A DNA stretch of 64,000 nucleotides, from the NCBI GenBank assembly GCA_023392635.1, contig JAEVYS010000092.1:53256-117255 (forward strand), in the 5' to 3' direction. Both the position numbers and the translations under genes were made by a program. A model generated the notes under the pieces. That model had not been told where the DNA came from. It saw nothing but the letters and a program-made list of their open reading frames with translations, and searched no databases. The stretch is from Actinomycetes bacterium. GTDB taxonomy: Bacteria > Actinomycetota > Actinomycetes > Propionibacteriales > Propionibacteriaceae. Positions 32,249 through 40,730 of the stretch are shown here, in pieces; position 1 is the first letter of the stretch, and each line of letters starts with the position of its first letter.

Positions 32249-32273
32249 GTACCCGGGGACGTGCCCGGTAAAC
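32249..32273 (-). promoter_or_regulatory. Predicted SigB/SigF-type promoter of csbD
   Basis: On the minus strand GTTT (32270-32273), a 15-bp spacer and GGGTAC (32249-32254) match the actinobacterial SigB/SigF consensus GTTT-N15-GGGTAY. It lies 38 bp before csbD. The sigma factor encoded just upstream (32330-33136) is the obvious candidate to read it. Confidence 0.7.
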
Positions 32274-32329
32274 CTCCCGGTGGACCCGGTGCCGGCGCAG
32301 GGGTGGCGCCGGGTCCACCGCGAAGCGGC

Positions 32330-33136
32330 TCAGCCGGCCAGCGGCTCGTGCTCGGTGAGCGCGTCCTTCGCGCGGCCGAGGCTGCGACGGAGGATGCGTG
32401 ACACCTGCATCTGCGACACGCCGAGCCGGCGTCCGATCTCCGCCTGCGTGCAGCCCTCCTCGAAGCGCCACCGCAGCACGAGCCGCTCCCGGCCACTGAG
32501 GCCGGACAGCGCGCGCTGGAGAGCGAGGCGGTCGATGAGCTGGTCGGTGCCGCCGTCCTCGGACAGGGTCGACCCGAAGCTGGTGCCGGAGTCGGCATCA
32601 ACGGGGGCGTCGAGCGACCACGGGCGGTAGCTGCCGTCGGCCACCGTGGCCTCGCGCACGAGGCCGGCGTCCACGCCGAGCTCGTCGACGAGTTCGGCGG
32701 TGGTGACCTGCCGGCCCAGCTGCTGCTCGAGCAGCTGGCCCTGGCGGCTGGCCCGGGCCCGGAGCTCCTGGATGCGGCGCGGGGGCCTGACCATCCAGCA
32801 GTGGTCACGGAAGTACCGCTTCAGTTCCCCCGTGATCGTCGGGACGGCGAAGGCGACGAAGCTGCGTCCCTCGCTGGGACGGAAGCGGCGGACGGCGAGG
32901 AAGAGGGCCACCCTGGCCACCTGGACGAGGTCGTCCCGGTCGGCGCCACGGTTGGCGTAGCGGTTGGCGAGCGCGTCGCACAGGCCGAGGTTCAACTCGA
33001 CGAGTTCGGCGGTGATGGCTTCCCGTTCGGGAATCGAGGTGCACCCCTCGAGACGTCCGAGGAGTTCCTCGGTGCGGAGTTCACGGGTGCGGGGATCTGC
33101 GGTGACGCTGGTGGTGGTCGAGTTGCCACGTGCCAT
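32330..33136 (-). CDS. RNA polymerase sigma factor, SigB/SigF/SigG subfamily
   Basis: This 268-residue group 3 sigma factor starts at ATG 33136 with AAAGGAG upstream; the longer open frame has no support. Region 2 spans about 45-115 (DRDDLVQVARVALFLAVRRF, then FVAFAVPTITGELKRYFRDHCW for -10 recognition). Region 3 is about 118-165. Region 4 is about 205-260, with LVLRWRFEEGCTQAEIGRRLGVSQMQVSRI as the -35-binding helix-turn-helix. It should direct general stress genes such as csbD and perhaps dps. No anti-sigma or anti-anti-sigma gene is adjacent, which is unusual for this class. Confidence 0.93.
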   Translation of the reverse strand: MARGNSTTTSVTADPRTRELRTEELLGRLEGCTSIPEREAITAELVELNLGLCDALANRYANRGADRDDLVQVARVALFLAVRRFRPSEGRSFVAFAVPTITGELKRYFRDHCWMVRPPRRIQELRARASRQGQLLEQQLGRQVTTAELVDELGVDAGLVREATVADGSYRPWSLDAPVDADSGTSFGSTLSEDGGTDQLIDRLALQRALSGLSGRERLVLRWRFEEGCTQAEIGRRLGVSQMQVSRILRRSLGRAKDALTEHEPLAG

Positions 33137-33295
33137 CGTCTTCTCCTTTCGGAGTGACGCCCGAGTCGGCACGTGTTTTGACCGCTCTGACCCCTCGACA
33201 TTGGCAGTGGCCGAGCCCCCCGTCAACGCCTGAGCCGGCAACAAACCCAAATCCACGCTCAAATGAGGCCAGGAGCTACGCAATTCCGCGCACGT

Positions 33296-33305
33296 TAAGC
33301 GCTTA
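33296..33305. promoter_or_regulatory. LacI/cre-like palindrome between sigma factor and ATPase genes
   Basis: TAAGCGCTTA is a perfect 10-bp palindrome in the divergent intergenic region (33137-33382). It matches the core of LacI-family operators and catabolite-response elements (for example TGTAAGCGCTTACA). It lies 78 bp before the P-type ATPase start. No LacI-family gene is in the window. Confidence 0.4.
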
Positions 33306-33382
33306 CACGGCACTGTGCTTGGGGGCGAATCCCGCCGGGACCGTCGCACGCGGCCGCGCGGTGGGATAGTCGCCTTACCGAG

Positions 33383-36220
33383 GTGAGTGAAGTGCCGGTA
33401 CGCCAGTCAGCTTCCCCCGCGCAGCCGCGATGGGACGCATCGCTGCTCCCGAGCGAGGAGGTGCTGGAGCGCCTGGGCTCGGACCAGGGGACCGGACTGT
33501 CCTCCACGGAGGCCGCGGCACGGCTGGCCGCGCACGGGCCCAACGTGCTCCAGGTGCGTCGGCCCGTTCCGCTGTGGCGCCGGGCCCTCGCCCAGTTCGC
33601 CGATCCGCTGGTCTCCCTGCTCCTCGTCGCGATCCTGATCTCCGGCGTCGCCTGGGCGGCCGAGGGAGCGCAGGGCTGGCCGGTGGACGTGCTGGTGATC
33701 ATGGCGATTCTCGCTGCCAACGCTGCGATCGGCGTCGCGCAGGAGAAGCGGGCCGCGGACGCGGTGGCCGCCCTTGCGCGGCTGACCGCTCCGAACGCCA
33801 CCGTCCTGCGCGACGGTCGCCTCCGCACGGTGCCCGCCGCAGAGGTCGTACCCGGCGACGTGGTCGAACTCGGCGAGGGAGACGCGATCGTGGCCGACGC
33901 GCGGCTGGTTAGCGGACGTGGGCTCCGGGTCCTGGAAGCCGTCCTCACCGGTGAGAGCGAGGCCGTGGCCAAGGATCCCGCACCGCTGCTCGCCCCGGCC
34001 GGGGTCGGCGACCGCCTGGACATGGTCCACTCCGGAACCGCCGTGGTCCAGGGGGCCGGGCGTGCGGTCGTGACGGCGACCGGGATGGACACGGAGGCCG
34101 GTGCGATCGCCGAACTGCTCGCGTCGACGCCGCAGGAGCAGAGCCCCCTGCAACGCGATCTCGCGCGGGTCTCGAAGGTCCTGGGTGCGGGCGTGATCGC
34201 CATCGCAGCCGCGGTGATGCTGGTCACCGCCATCCTGAACGGGGTGCACGACCTGCCCGACGCGGTCGCAGTGCTGCTGCTCGGCCTGTCGCTGGCCGTG
34301 GCAGCCGTCCCGGAAGGGTTGCCGGCGATCCTGTCGGTGACCCTCGCGATCGGAGTGCAGCGGATGGCGTCCCGCGGTGCCGTCGTCAAGAGACTGCACT
34401 CGGTCGAGACGCTCGGGTGCGCGACGGTGATCGCCACGGACAAGACCGGGACCCTCACCCGCAACGAGATGACCGTCCAACGGGTGCTGACAGCGTCCGG
34501 AGAAGTCGAGCTCAGCGGAACGGGTTACCGCTCCGCAGGCGGAGCCCGGGTGCTGACCGGTGACCTCGAGGAGCTGATGGCGGAGGTCGAGCTCGTGATC
34601 CTGGGCGGCGCGCTCGCCAACAACGCCAGCGTGAGCGAGGCCGGGGGGACGGTCGAGGTGCACGGCGACCCCACCGAAGCAGCGTTCCTCGTTGCGGCGC
34701 GCAAGCTGGCGGGCCTGGAGGCGAGGGTGCAGGCCTTCGAACGGCGTGGCGACATCCCGTTCACCGCTGATCGGCGCCTGATGTCGTCGGTGGGCTGGCA
34801 CGGTCCCCTGGCCAGACTGGCCATCGTCACGAAGGGTGCCGCGGACGTCCTGCTGGCCCGGTGCACGGCCGTGCAGCACGGTGGTGCTGCGGTCGCGCTC
34901 GGCGACGCGGAGCGCGCACGATTGGCGGCCGGGATCGAGCGACTGTCGGGTGAGGCGTACCGCGTGCTCGGTGTCGGCTACGCCTGGTTCGAGCCGGAAG
35001 AGACCGCCGGCGTCCTCGGGCGGCTCACGAGCGAGGACGCGAGCAGCCTGGAGCACGGCCTGGTCTATGCCGGGGCCGTCGGCATCATCGACCCGCCGCG
35101 CCCGGAGGTCGCCACGGCGATCGCCGAGGCCGGCCGGGCCGGCGTCCGGGTGCTCATGATCACCGGTGACCATCCCGCCACCGCCGCGCGCATCGGCGCC
35201 GACCTGGGCATTGGCGTCGCGGGGACGGCGGTCACGACGGGTGCTGAGCTGGACGCGGCCCCACCGGGCTGGCTGGCGGAGCGGGTGCGGACGGGATCGG
35301 TGTTCGCGCGCGTGGCGCCCGCCCACAAGCTCGCCCTGGTCAGGGCCCTGCAGGCGGACGGCCAGGTGGTCGCCATGACCGGAGACGGGGTCAACGACGC
35401 ACCCGCCCTGAAGGCGGCCGACATCGGTGTCGCCATGGGCCGTGCGGGCACGGAGGTCAGTCGCGACGCGGCCGACCTGGTGCTGGCGGACGACAACTTC
35501 GCCACCATCGTCGCTGCCGTGCGGGAGGGCCGGCGCATCTTCGCCAACATCGGCAAGTTCCTGCGCTACCTGCTCTCCTCGAACCTCGGCGAGGTGTGCA
35601 CGGTCTTCGGAGGTGTGGTCCTCGCCGGGCCGCTCGGGCTCGCGGCCGTCGCAGGGAACGAGCTGGCCGTCCCCCTGCTCGCGACGCAGATCCTGTGGAT
35701 CAACCTGGTGACCGATGCCGCACCAGCCCTCGCGATGGGCATCGACCCGGAGGTGGAGGACGTCATGTCCCGTCCGCCCCGCGAGCCGGGCACGCCGGTG
35801 GTCAGCGCGTCGATGTGGCTGCAGATGGGCTGGATCGCCGTTGTGATGGCCGGCGCAGCACTGCTGGCGATCGATCTGTGCCTGCCCGACGGCGTGGTCC
35901 CCGGTGACGGCTCGATGGCGGTGGCGCGAACCGCCGGGTTCACGACGCTGGTGTTCGCCCAACTCTTCAATGCGTTCAACTCCCGCTCCCTGACCACATC
36001 GGCCTTCAGCGGCCTGTTCTCGAACCGTTGGCTGTGGGCGGCTGTCGTCACCGCGGGCCTCCTGCAGGTGGCAGTGGTGCAGGTGCCGTGGCTTCAGGCG
36101 GCGTTCAGCACCGAGGCGCTGGCTCCCTGGCAGTGGGCGGCGTGCCTGGGGCTGGCGTCCTCGGTGCTGTGGGCGGAGGAGCTCAGGAAGCTGCTCCGAC
36201 GCCGGTCGACACGGGCGTGA
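33383..36220 (+). CDS. P2-type cation-transporting ATPase
   Basis: This 945-residue P-type ATPase has the cation N-terminal domain, the actuator motif VLTGESEAV near 190, the M4 motif PEGLPAILS near 310, the phosphorylated Asp353 in DKTGTLTRNE, and the hinge GDGVNDAPALKAADIGVAMG near 667. PEGL in M4 and an N-terminal HGPNVL segment place it in the P2 group (calcium or sodium/potassium pumps); it lacks heavy-metal CPC or N-terminal CxxC motifs. Ten membrane helices are expected. Calcium is the default guess. It starts at GTG 33383 and is divergent from the sigma factor. Confidence 0.93.
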   Translation: MSEVPVRQSASPAQPRWDASLLPSEEVLERLGSDQGTGLSSTEAAARLAAHGPNVLQVRRPVPLWRRALAQFADPLVSLLLVAILISGVAWAAEGAQGWPVDVLVIMAILAANAAIGVAQEKRAADAVAALARLTAPNATVLRDGRLRTVPAAEVVPGDVVELGEGDAIVADARLVSGRGLRVLEAVLTGESEAVAKDPAPLLAPAGVGDRLDMVHSGTAVVQGAGRAVVTATGMDTEAGAIAELLASTPQEQSPLQRDLARVSKVLGAGVIAIAAAVMLVTAILNGVHDLPDAVAVLLLGLSLAVAAVPEGLPAILSVTLAIGVQRMASRGAVVKRLHSVETLGCATVIATDKTGTLTRNEMTVQRVLTASGEVELSGTGYRSAGGARVLTGDLEELMAEVELVILGGALANNASVSEAGGTVEVHGDPTEAAFLVAARKLAGLEARVQAFERRGDIPFTADRRLMSSVGWHGPLARLAIVTKGAADVLLARCTAVQHGGAAVALGDAERARLAAGIERLSGEAYRVLGVGYAWFEPEETAGVLGRLTSEDASSLEHGLVYAGAVGIIDPPRPEVATAIAEAGRAGVRVLMITGDHPATAARIGADLGIGVAGTAVTTGAELDAAPPGWLAERVRTGSVFARVAPAHKLALVRALQADGQVVAMTGDGVNDAPALKAADIGVAMGRAGTEVSRDAADLVLADDNFATIVAAVREGRRIFANIGKFLRYLLSSNLGEVCTVFGGVVLAGPLGLAAVAGNELAVPLLATQILWINLVTDAAPALAMGIDPEVEDVMSRPPREPGTPVVSASMWLQMGWIAVVMAGAALLAIDLCLPDGVVPGDGSMAVARTAGFTTLVFAQLFNAFNSRSLTTSAFSGLFSNRWLWAAVVTAGLLQVAVVQVPWLQAAFSTEALAPWQWAACLGLASSVLWAEELRKLLRRRSTRA

Positions 36221-36241
36221 CCGTTGTCCCGCCGGGATCGG

Positions 36242-36754
36242 CTACTTCTTCGGAATCGTGCCGGACGCGCTCTCGAGATGGGCGCGGACGAACCACTGGA
36301 ACTTCTCGAGCTCGGCCGTGTGGTCGATCAGGATGTCCTGGGTGACCAGGTCGAGCTCCTCGAGGTCCTCCATCGCCTTGCGGTTGGACGAGATCACGCC
36401 GTCGTAGACCTTGTCGAGTTCGTGCAGGTGGTTCTCCACGAGGTCGCGGCCCAGCGGGTAGTCCTCCCAGGTGCGGACGGCGATGATCGCCCCGGGAGTC
36501 CCCTTCGGGGACGAGCCGAGGGCTGCGATCCGCTCGGCCACCTGGTCGGCGTACTCGCGTACCAGTTCGACCTGCGGGTCGATCATCTCGTGCACGCCGA
36601 TGAAGTGGGGGCCGACCACGTTCCAGTGCACGTGCTTCAGGGTGAGGTGCAGGTCGTTGTAGCAGGCGAGTCGCTCCTGGAGGATGGTGACGACCTGGGC
36701 GGCCTCGTCGCTGTCGAGGCCGGGCAGGGTGAAGCGGGTCTTTGCGTTGGCCAT
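36242..36754 (-). CDS. dps: Dps family DNA-binding ferritin-like protein
   Basis: This 170-residue Dps protein forms a dodecamer that oxidises and stores iron and protects DNA. The ferroxidase residues lie in LKHVHWNVVGPHFIGVHEMID (near 37-60), the standard Dps signature with His and Asp/Glu ligands. Start ATG 36754 is preceded by GAAGGAG. The position close to a general-stress sigma factor suggests stress regulation, and a weak matching promoter is present upstream. The C-terminus lacks a long lysine tail, so DNA binding may be weak. Confidence 0.94.
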   Translation of the reverse strand: MANAKTRFTLPGLDSDEAAQVVTILQERLACYNDLHLTLKHVHWNVVGPHFIGVHEMIDPQVELVREYADQVAERIAALGSSPKGTPGAIIAVRTWEDYPLGRDLVENHLHELDKVYDGVISSNRKAMEDLEELDLVTQDILIDHTAELEKFQWFVRAHLESASGTIPKK

Positions 36755-36797
36755 GGTGTCTCCTTCGCTGGACGTCTGGACTGGCTCGTCCCGTTCC

Positions 36798-36825
36798 TTA
36801 CCCATTCGGGGCGGATCGACGACAC
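36798..36825 (-). promoter_or_regulatory. Weak SigB/SigF-like promoter candidate of dps
   Basis: On the minus strand GTGT, an 18-bp spacer and GGGTAA precede dps by 43 bp. The -10 part is good but the -35 is imperfect and the spacing is longer than for csbD. Confidence 0.3.
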
Positions 36826-36841
36826 CACGGCGCCCGGCGGG

Positions 36842-37321
36842 TCAGACCCCGGAGAGCACCGCCACCAGCCACACGCCGGACGCGGCCAGCGCCAGGCCGA
36901 GCTCACAGATCATGCCCAGGCCGGTGGCCTTGAGGCCCACGATGGCCGAGGCCCGGGCGCGCCGCGGATCGCGCAGGCGCAGGTACTCGGCGAGGAACAG
37001 TCCCAGGGGGAAGAACAGGAGCAGCCCGATCACCGGGACCACGAAGAAGCCCACGATGCCGGCCAGGCCCGCCGCGACGAGCGAGCTGCCCGGGACGCCT
37101 GCCGCCCGGGTGTGCCTGGCCTGGATGAACCAGGTGATCACGCCGCCCGCGACCAGCAGGACCGCGCAGGCGGCGAACACCGTCCAGGCCGGTGCCGTGG
37201 CGGTCAGCAACGCCCAGGCGAGCACCGCCAGGCCGATCAGGACCGAGCCGGGCAGGACCGGAACGACGATCCCGACGAGACCGACGAGAATCGCCACGCC
37301 GACCACGAACTCGAGCAGCAC
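36842..37321 (-). CDS. DUF456 domain-containing membrane protein
   Basis: This 159-residue hydrophobic protein starts at GTG 37321, where AGGAGGAGG is well placed; an upstream in-frame ATG at 37363 is less likely. Four to five membrane helices are visible, and GIVVPVLPGSVLIGLAVLAWAL near 15-36 and GFFVVPVIGLLLFFPLGLFLAEYLR near 85-110 are the DUF456 signatures (glycine-zipper-like repeats). The role is unknown. It stands between dps and the divergently transcribed cobT. Confidence 0.85.
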   Translation of the reverse strand: MLLEFVVGVAILVGLVGIVVPVLPGSVLIGLAVLAWALLTATAPAWTVFAACAVLLVAGGVITWFIQARHTRAAGVPGSSLVAAGLAGIVGFFVVPVIGLLLFFPLGLFLAEYLRLRDPRRARASAIVGLKATGLGMICELGLALAASGVWLVAVLSGV

Positions 37322-37438
37322 GATTCCCTCCTCCTGGGCGCAGTGTCTGCGAACAGTGTGCACGGCGGTTCCGCACGGTGGCTCTGGTTAGGGTGGGAGC
37401 GCGGCGCCGCCGTGGTGCCGCTGCCCGAGGAGATCCCC

Positions 37439-38482
37439 ATGACCAGCCCCGCCGTGCGCACCCCCGTCCAGGCTCCCAGCAACGCCGCGTACGCCGCGGC
37501 CCGATCGCTCAGCGACGGGCAGGCCAAGCCCCTCGGCGCGCTGGGTGACCTCGAGACGCTCGCCGCCTGGGTCGCTTCCTGTCAGGGGGTGTGCCCGCCC
37601 CGGCAGCTCGACGACGTGCGTGTGGTCGTCTTCGCGGGCGACCACGGCGTGGCGGCGGACGGGGTCTCCGCCTACCCTGCGGCGATCACGCCGGCCATGG
37701 TCCACGGCATCGCGGGGGGTCACGCGGGGGTGTCGGCCCTGGCGGCGGCCAACGACGTCCGTGTGGCCATCTACGACCTCGGGGTCGCCGTCGACTTCCC
37801 CGACCTGCCGGCGGAGATCGGCCGGTTCAAGGTGCGCCGGTCCTCCGGGGCCGTCCACCTCACCGATGCGCTGACACTCCGGGAGGTCGAGCAGGCGCTG
37901 GCCGCCGGCGACACGATCGCCGCCGAGCAGGTCGCGGACGGGGCCCAGCTGCTGATCGCCGGCGACCTCGGCATCGGCAACACCACCATCGCCGCCGCCC
38001 TCATCGCCGCCTCGCTCGGCGTGCCGGCGGCGGCCGTCACCGGACGCGGTACCGGCATCGACGAGGGCACCCTGGTGCACAAGACGGCGCTGATCGAGGC
38101 GGCGCTCGATCGTGCGGGGGAGCGGGTGGTCGATCCGGTGGAGCGGCTCGCGGCACTGGGCGCGGCCGACTTCGCCGCTGCCGTCGGCTTCATCACCGGC
38201 GCGGCGCGGCGCGGTGTGCCGGTGCTGCTGGACGGGGTGATCGCGGCTGCGGAAGCGCTGGTCGCCGAGGACTTCGCGCCCGGGACGCGGGCCTGGCTGC
38301 AGGCCGGCCACCGTTCGACCGAACCGGGTCAGGCGCTCGCGCTGGACCGCCTGGGCCTGAAGCCGCTCGTGGACTTCTCGATGCGGCTCGGCGAGGGCAG
38401 CGGCGCGGTGCTGGCCGTGCCGGTGGTGCGTTCGGCGATCGCCGCGCTGACCGGCATCGCGCAACTCTCCGACCTGACGTGA
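37439..38482 (+). CDS. cobT: Nicotinate-nucleotide--dimethylbenzimidazole phosphoribosyltransferase CobT
   Basis: CobT (347 residues) activates the lower ligand of cobalamin by making alpha-ribazole phosphate. The N-terminal motif GQAKPLGALGDLE near 26 and FAGDHGVAADGVSAYP near 65 bind the base. GDLGIGNTTIAAAL near 179 and GRGTGID near 200 contact the nucleotide. The C-terminal VDFSMRLGEGSGA carries the catalytic glutamate. The start is ATG 37439 after GAGGAG. No cobalamin riboswitch was recognised in the 117-bp leader. It overlaps cobS as GTGA. Confidence 0.95.
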   Translation: MTSPAVRTPVQAPSNAAYAAARSLSDGQAKPLGALGDLETLAAWVASCQGVCPPRQLDDVRVVVFAGDHGVAADGVSAYPAAITPAMVHGIAGGHAGVSALAAANDVRVAIYDLGVAVDFPDLPAEIGRFKVRRSSGAVHLTDALTLREVEQALAAGDTIAAEQVADGAQLLIAGDLGIGNTTIAAALIAASLGVPAAAVTGRGTGIDEGTLVHKTALIEAALDRAGERVVDPVERLAALGAADFAAAVGFITGAARRGVPVLLDGVIAAAEALVAEDFAPGTRAWLQAGHRSTEPGQALALDRLGLKPLVDFSMRLGEGSGAVLAVPVVRSAIAALTGIAQLSDLT

Positions 38483-39246
38483 GCGTGCTCCGCGGCCTGC
38501 GCCTGGCGCTCGGGCTCCTGACGGTGGTGCCGGTGCGTCCGCCAGAGACCATCGGACGGCCCGAGGCGCGGGTGGCGATGCTCCTGGCGCCCCTGGCGGT
38601 CCTGCCGGTGGCGCTCGTCGCCGCAGGATCGGGCTGGCTGGCGGTCACCCTCCGGCTGCCCGGGGCCCTGGCGGGCCTGCTGGTGGTGGCGGCACTGGCG
38701 CTCGGCACGCGGGCGATGCACCTGGACGGGCTCGCCGACACGACCGACGGGCTCGGCTCGGGCACGCCACCGGCCGCGGCGCTGGAGATCATGCGCCGTG
38801 GCGACATCGGGCCGATGGGGACGGTGTCACTGCTGCTCGTGCTGGCGATCGACGCGGTGGCCTCCGGTGTCGTCCTCGACCGGCCGTACGGCTGGCTCTG
38901 GCTGGCTGCCCTGGTCTGTGCGTCCCGGGGCGCGCTGGTGCTCGGCTGCCTCCGGGGCGTGCCGGCAGCGCGTCCCGGGGGCCTCGGCGCGCTCGTGGCC
39001 GGCAGCGTTCCGGGAGCGGCCGCCGTCGCGGTCTGGGTGGTGCTCGGGCTGCTGCTGACCGGAGCCGGGACGCTCGCCGGCCAGGCATGGTGGCTTCCCC
39101 CGGCTGGCGTCCTGCTCACGTTGGGCGTGACCGGGTGGCTGCTGAAGCGGTGCGTCGACCGGCTGGGCGGCATCACCGGCGACGTCCTCGGAGCGCTCGT
39201 CGAGCTGGCTGCGGCCGCGCTCCTGGTGGTGGCGTCTATCCCCTGA
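38479..39246 (+). CDS. cobS: Adenosylcobinamide-GDP ribazoletransferase CobS
   Basis: CobS (255 residues) is the membrane-bound cobalamin synthase that joins adenosylcobinamide-GDP with alpha-ribazole. The key metal/substrate motif HLDGLADTTDGLGSG is at about residues 81-95, followed by EIMRRGDIGPMG near 103. Six or more membrane helices are visible. The GTG start at 38479 overlaps the cobT stop by 4 bp. The 3' end overlaps the convergent methyltransferase gene by 11 bp. GITGDVLGALVEL near the C-terminus is also conserved. Confidence 0.95.
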   Translation: MSVLRGLRLALGLLTVVPVRPPETIGRPEARVAMLLAPLAVLPVALVAAGSGWLAVTLRLPGALAGLLVVAALALGTRAMHLDGLADTTDGLGSGTPPAAALEIMRRGDIGPMGTVSLLLVLAIDAVASGVVLDRPYGWLWLAALVCASRGALVLGCLRGVPAARPGGLGALVAGSVPGAAAVAVWVVLGLLLTGAGTLAGQAWWLPPAGVLLTLGVTGWLLKRCVDRLGGITGDVLGALVELAAAALLVVASIP

Positions 39247-40021
39247 CGGCGACGAGGGCCAGGGTGCTCCCCGTCGCGGTGAACGAGCCGCCGAGGGCGT
39301 CGATGACGGCGCCGACGCGATCCAGGATCACTTCCCGCCGTGTGGCGTCCACCCGGGTCAGGGCCCCACTGGTGGGCAGCAGGTCGAGCCACTCCTCGCG
39401 GGTGCAGGTGCGATCCCACGCGAACTCCCAGCGCTCGGGCTCGCCGAACCCGGCCTGCGCGCGGATGGCTGTGGACGCCAGGTCGAGCAGCCGCGCGTAG
39501 GCGTCGGTGCCGGTCAGGCCGGTCGGCAGGCGGAACGGCGCCTCCGGGACGAGTTCGGCGAACGCGTCCGCGAACGCCTGGTCGACGCGTGACTCGCCGA
39601 ACACGACGTTCCAGACGGGAACGAGAAGCCCGCCGGGACGCAGGACCTGAGCCGCCTTCGCCGTGCCGAGGTCCGGGTCGACCCAGTGCCACGCCGTGCC
39701 GGCGACGACCGCGTCGACGGTGCGTCCGTGCGGGTCCCACTCCTCGAAGGTGGCCACGTCGACCGCCACCCCGGTCATGCGCGCGAACGCCGCCATCCGC
39801 TCGTCGGGCTCCACGCCCCACACGCGGCAGCCCTTCCCGGCCAGCTGACGGGCGAGGATGCCGGTGCCGGTGCCGATGTCGAGCACGTCACGGCCGGGGA
39901 GCGCGGCGACGAGCCGCTCGAGGAACGCCGGCGGGTAGGCCGGCCGCGTCCGGTCGTAGCGCTCGGGGTCCACCCCGAAGGACTCTGCGACGGCGCGGGC
40001 GCGGGACGGCTGCTCGGTCAT
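39236..40021 (-). CDS. Class I SAM-dependent methyltransferase
   Basis: This 261-residue methyltransferase has motif I DVLDIGTGTGILARQLAG near 45-62 and the acidic VWGVEPDERMAAFAR near 67. The N-terminus AVAESFGVDPERYDRTRPAYP is typical of the UbiE/Methyltransf_11 group acting on small molecules. A WHWVD stretch near 117 is conserved in this group. The substrate is unknown. It overlaps the downstream end of the tetR gene by 4 bp (ATGA), so the regulator and methyltransferase form an operon placed between cobS and cobU. Confidence 0.88.
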   Translation of the reverse strand: MTEQPSRARAVAESFGVDPERYDRTRPAYPPAFLERLVAALPGRDVLDIGTGTGILARQLAGKGCRVWGVEPDERMAAFARMTGVAVDVATFEEWDPHGRTVDAVVAGTAWHWVDPDLGTAKAAQVLRPGGLLVPVWNVVFGESRVDQAFADAFAELVPEAPFRLPTGLTGTDAYARLLDLASTAIRAQAGFGEPERWEFAWDRTCTREEWLDLLPTSGALTRVDATRREVILDRVGAVIDALGGSFTATGSTLALVAVRG

Positions 40022-40665
40022 GCGTCCGCGGGCGGGGCCTGACCGGCGAAGCGGACCGCGATGCCGGTGAGCACCACGTCCAGGTACTGCTCGAACCGCT
40101 CGTCGGACGGGCTGAGGAGTTGCCGGCCGGCCTCGGTCACGAGAGGCACCTCCGCCGCGATCGCCGGATCGGTGGCGGTCAGCAGGAAGTGCTCGGACGC
40201 GGCGATGGACTGTTCCTCGATCACGAAGCCAACGACCAGCGCGTTGACGAGCTGTACCGCGGCGGTCGCGTGCTGGAGGTCGAGCCCGCTGTGGGTCCAG
40301 CGCGACATCCAGAACTCCTGGGCGCGAAGGACGTCCACGTCGGTGACGCGCGTGCCGCTGAACGTCCGGGCACCGTCGCGGTAACGCAGGTACTCGGCGC
40401 GGATCACCCGGGCGAACGCGGCCAGCCCGTCCCGCCAGCCCTCCGGCTGCGGCTGCGCGGCGAGCGTCGCGGCCATCCGTCGCCGGATCTCGGTGGCCAT
40501 CTCGTCGAGGATCTCCTGCTTGCTCGACACATGCCAGTACAGGGCCGGGGCGCGGACTCCGAGCCGGTCGGCGAGGGCGCGCGCAGTGACGCCCTCGATC
40601 CCCTCTGCGTTGAGGAGCTCGAGGGCGGTCTGCACGATCCGCTCCCGGCTGATGCCCTTGGCCAC
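40018..40665 (-). CDS. TetR/AcrR family transcriptional regulator (TetR class C-domain)
   Basis: This 215-residue regulator begins at GTG 40665. The HTH is at about residues 8-52: IVQTALELLNAEGIEG, then TARALADRLGVRAPALYWHVSSKQEIL, which is a strong match to the TetR(B)-type helix-turn-helix with its YWHV recognition helix. The C-terminal part resembles the TetR_C ligand domain. It is followed with ATGA overlap by a methyltransferase and probably controls that gene or the divergent neighbourhood. The effector is unknown. Confidence 0.9.
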   Translation of the reverse strand: MAKGISRERIVQTALELLNAEGIEGVTARALADRLGVRAPALYWHVSSKQEILDEMATEIRRRMAATLAAQPQPEGWRDGLAAFARVIRAEYLRYRDGARTFSGTRVTDVDVLRAQEFWMSRWTHSGLDLQHATAAVQLVNALVVGFVIEEQSIAASEHFLLTATDPAIAAEVPLVTEAGRQLLSPSDERFEQYLDVVLTGIAVRFAGQAPPADA

Positions 40666-40730
40666 AGGGTCACGCTAACACCGTTGTGGGAAGGCGGTTG
40701 CGCGCTGTGGAAGGAGTGGTACAGATGATT

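Noticed and set aside
37322..37438. Cobalamin riboswitch upstream of cobT
   Set aside because: No B12-box-like sequence or matching stem arrangement was found, and the leader is too short for a full element.
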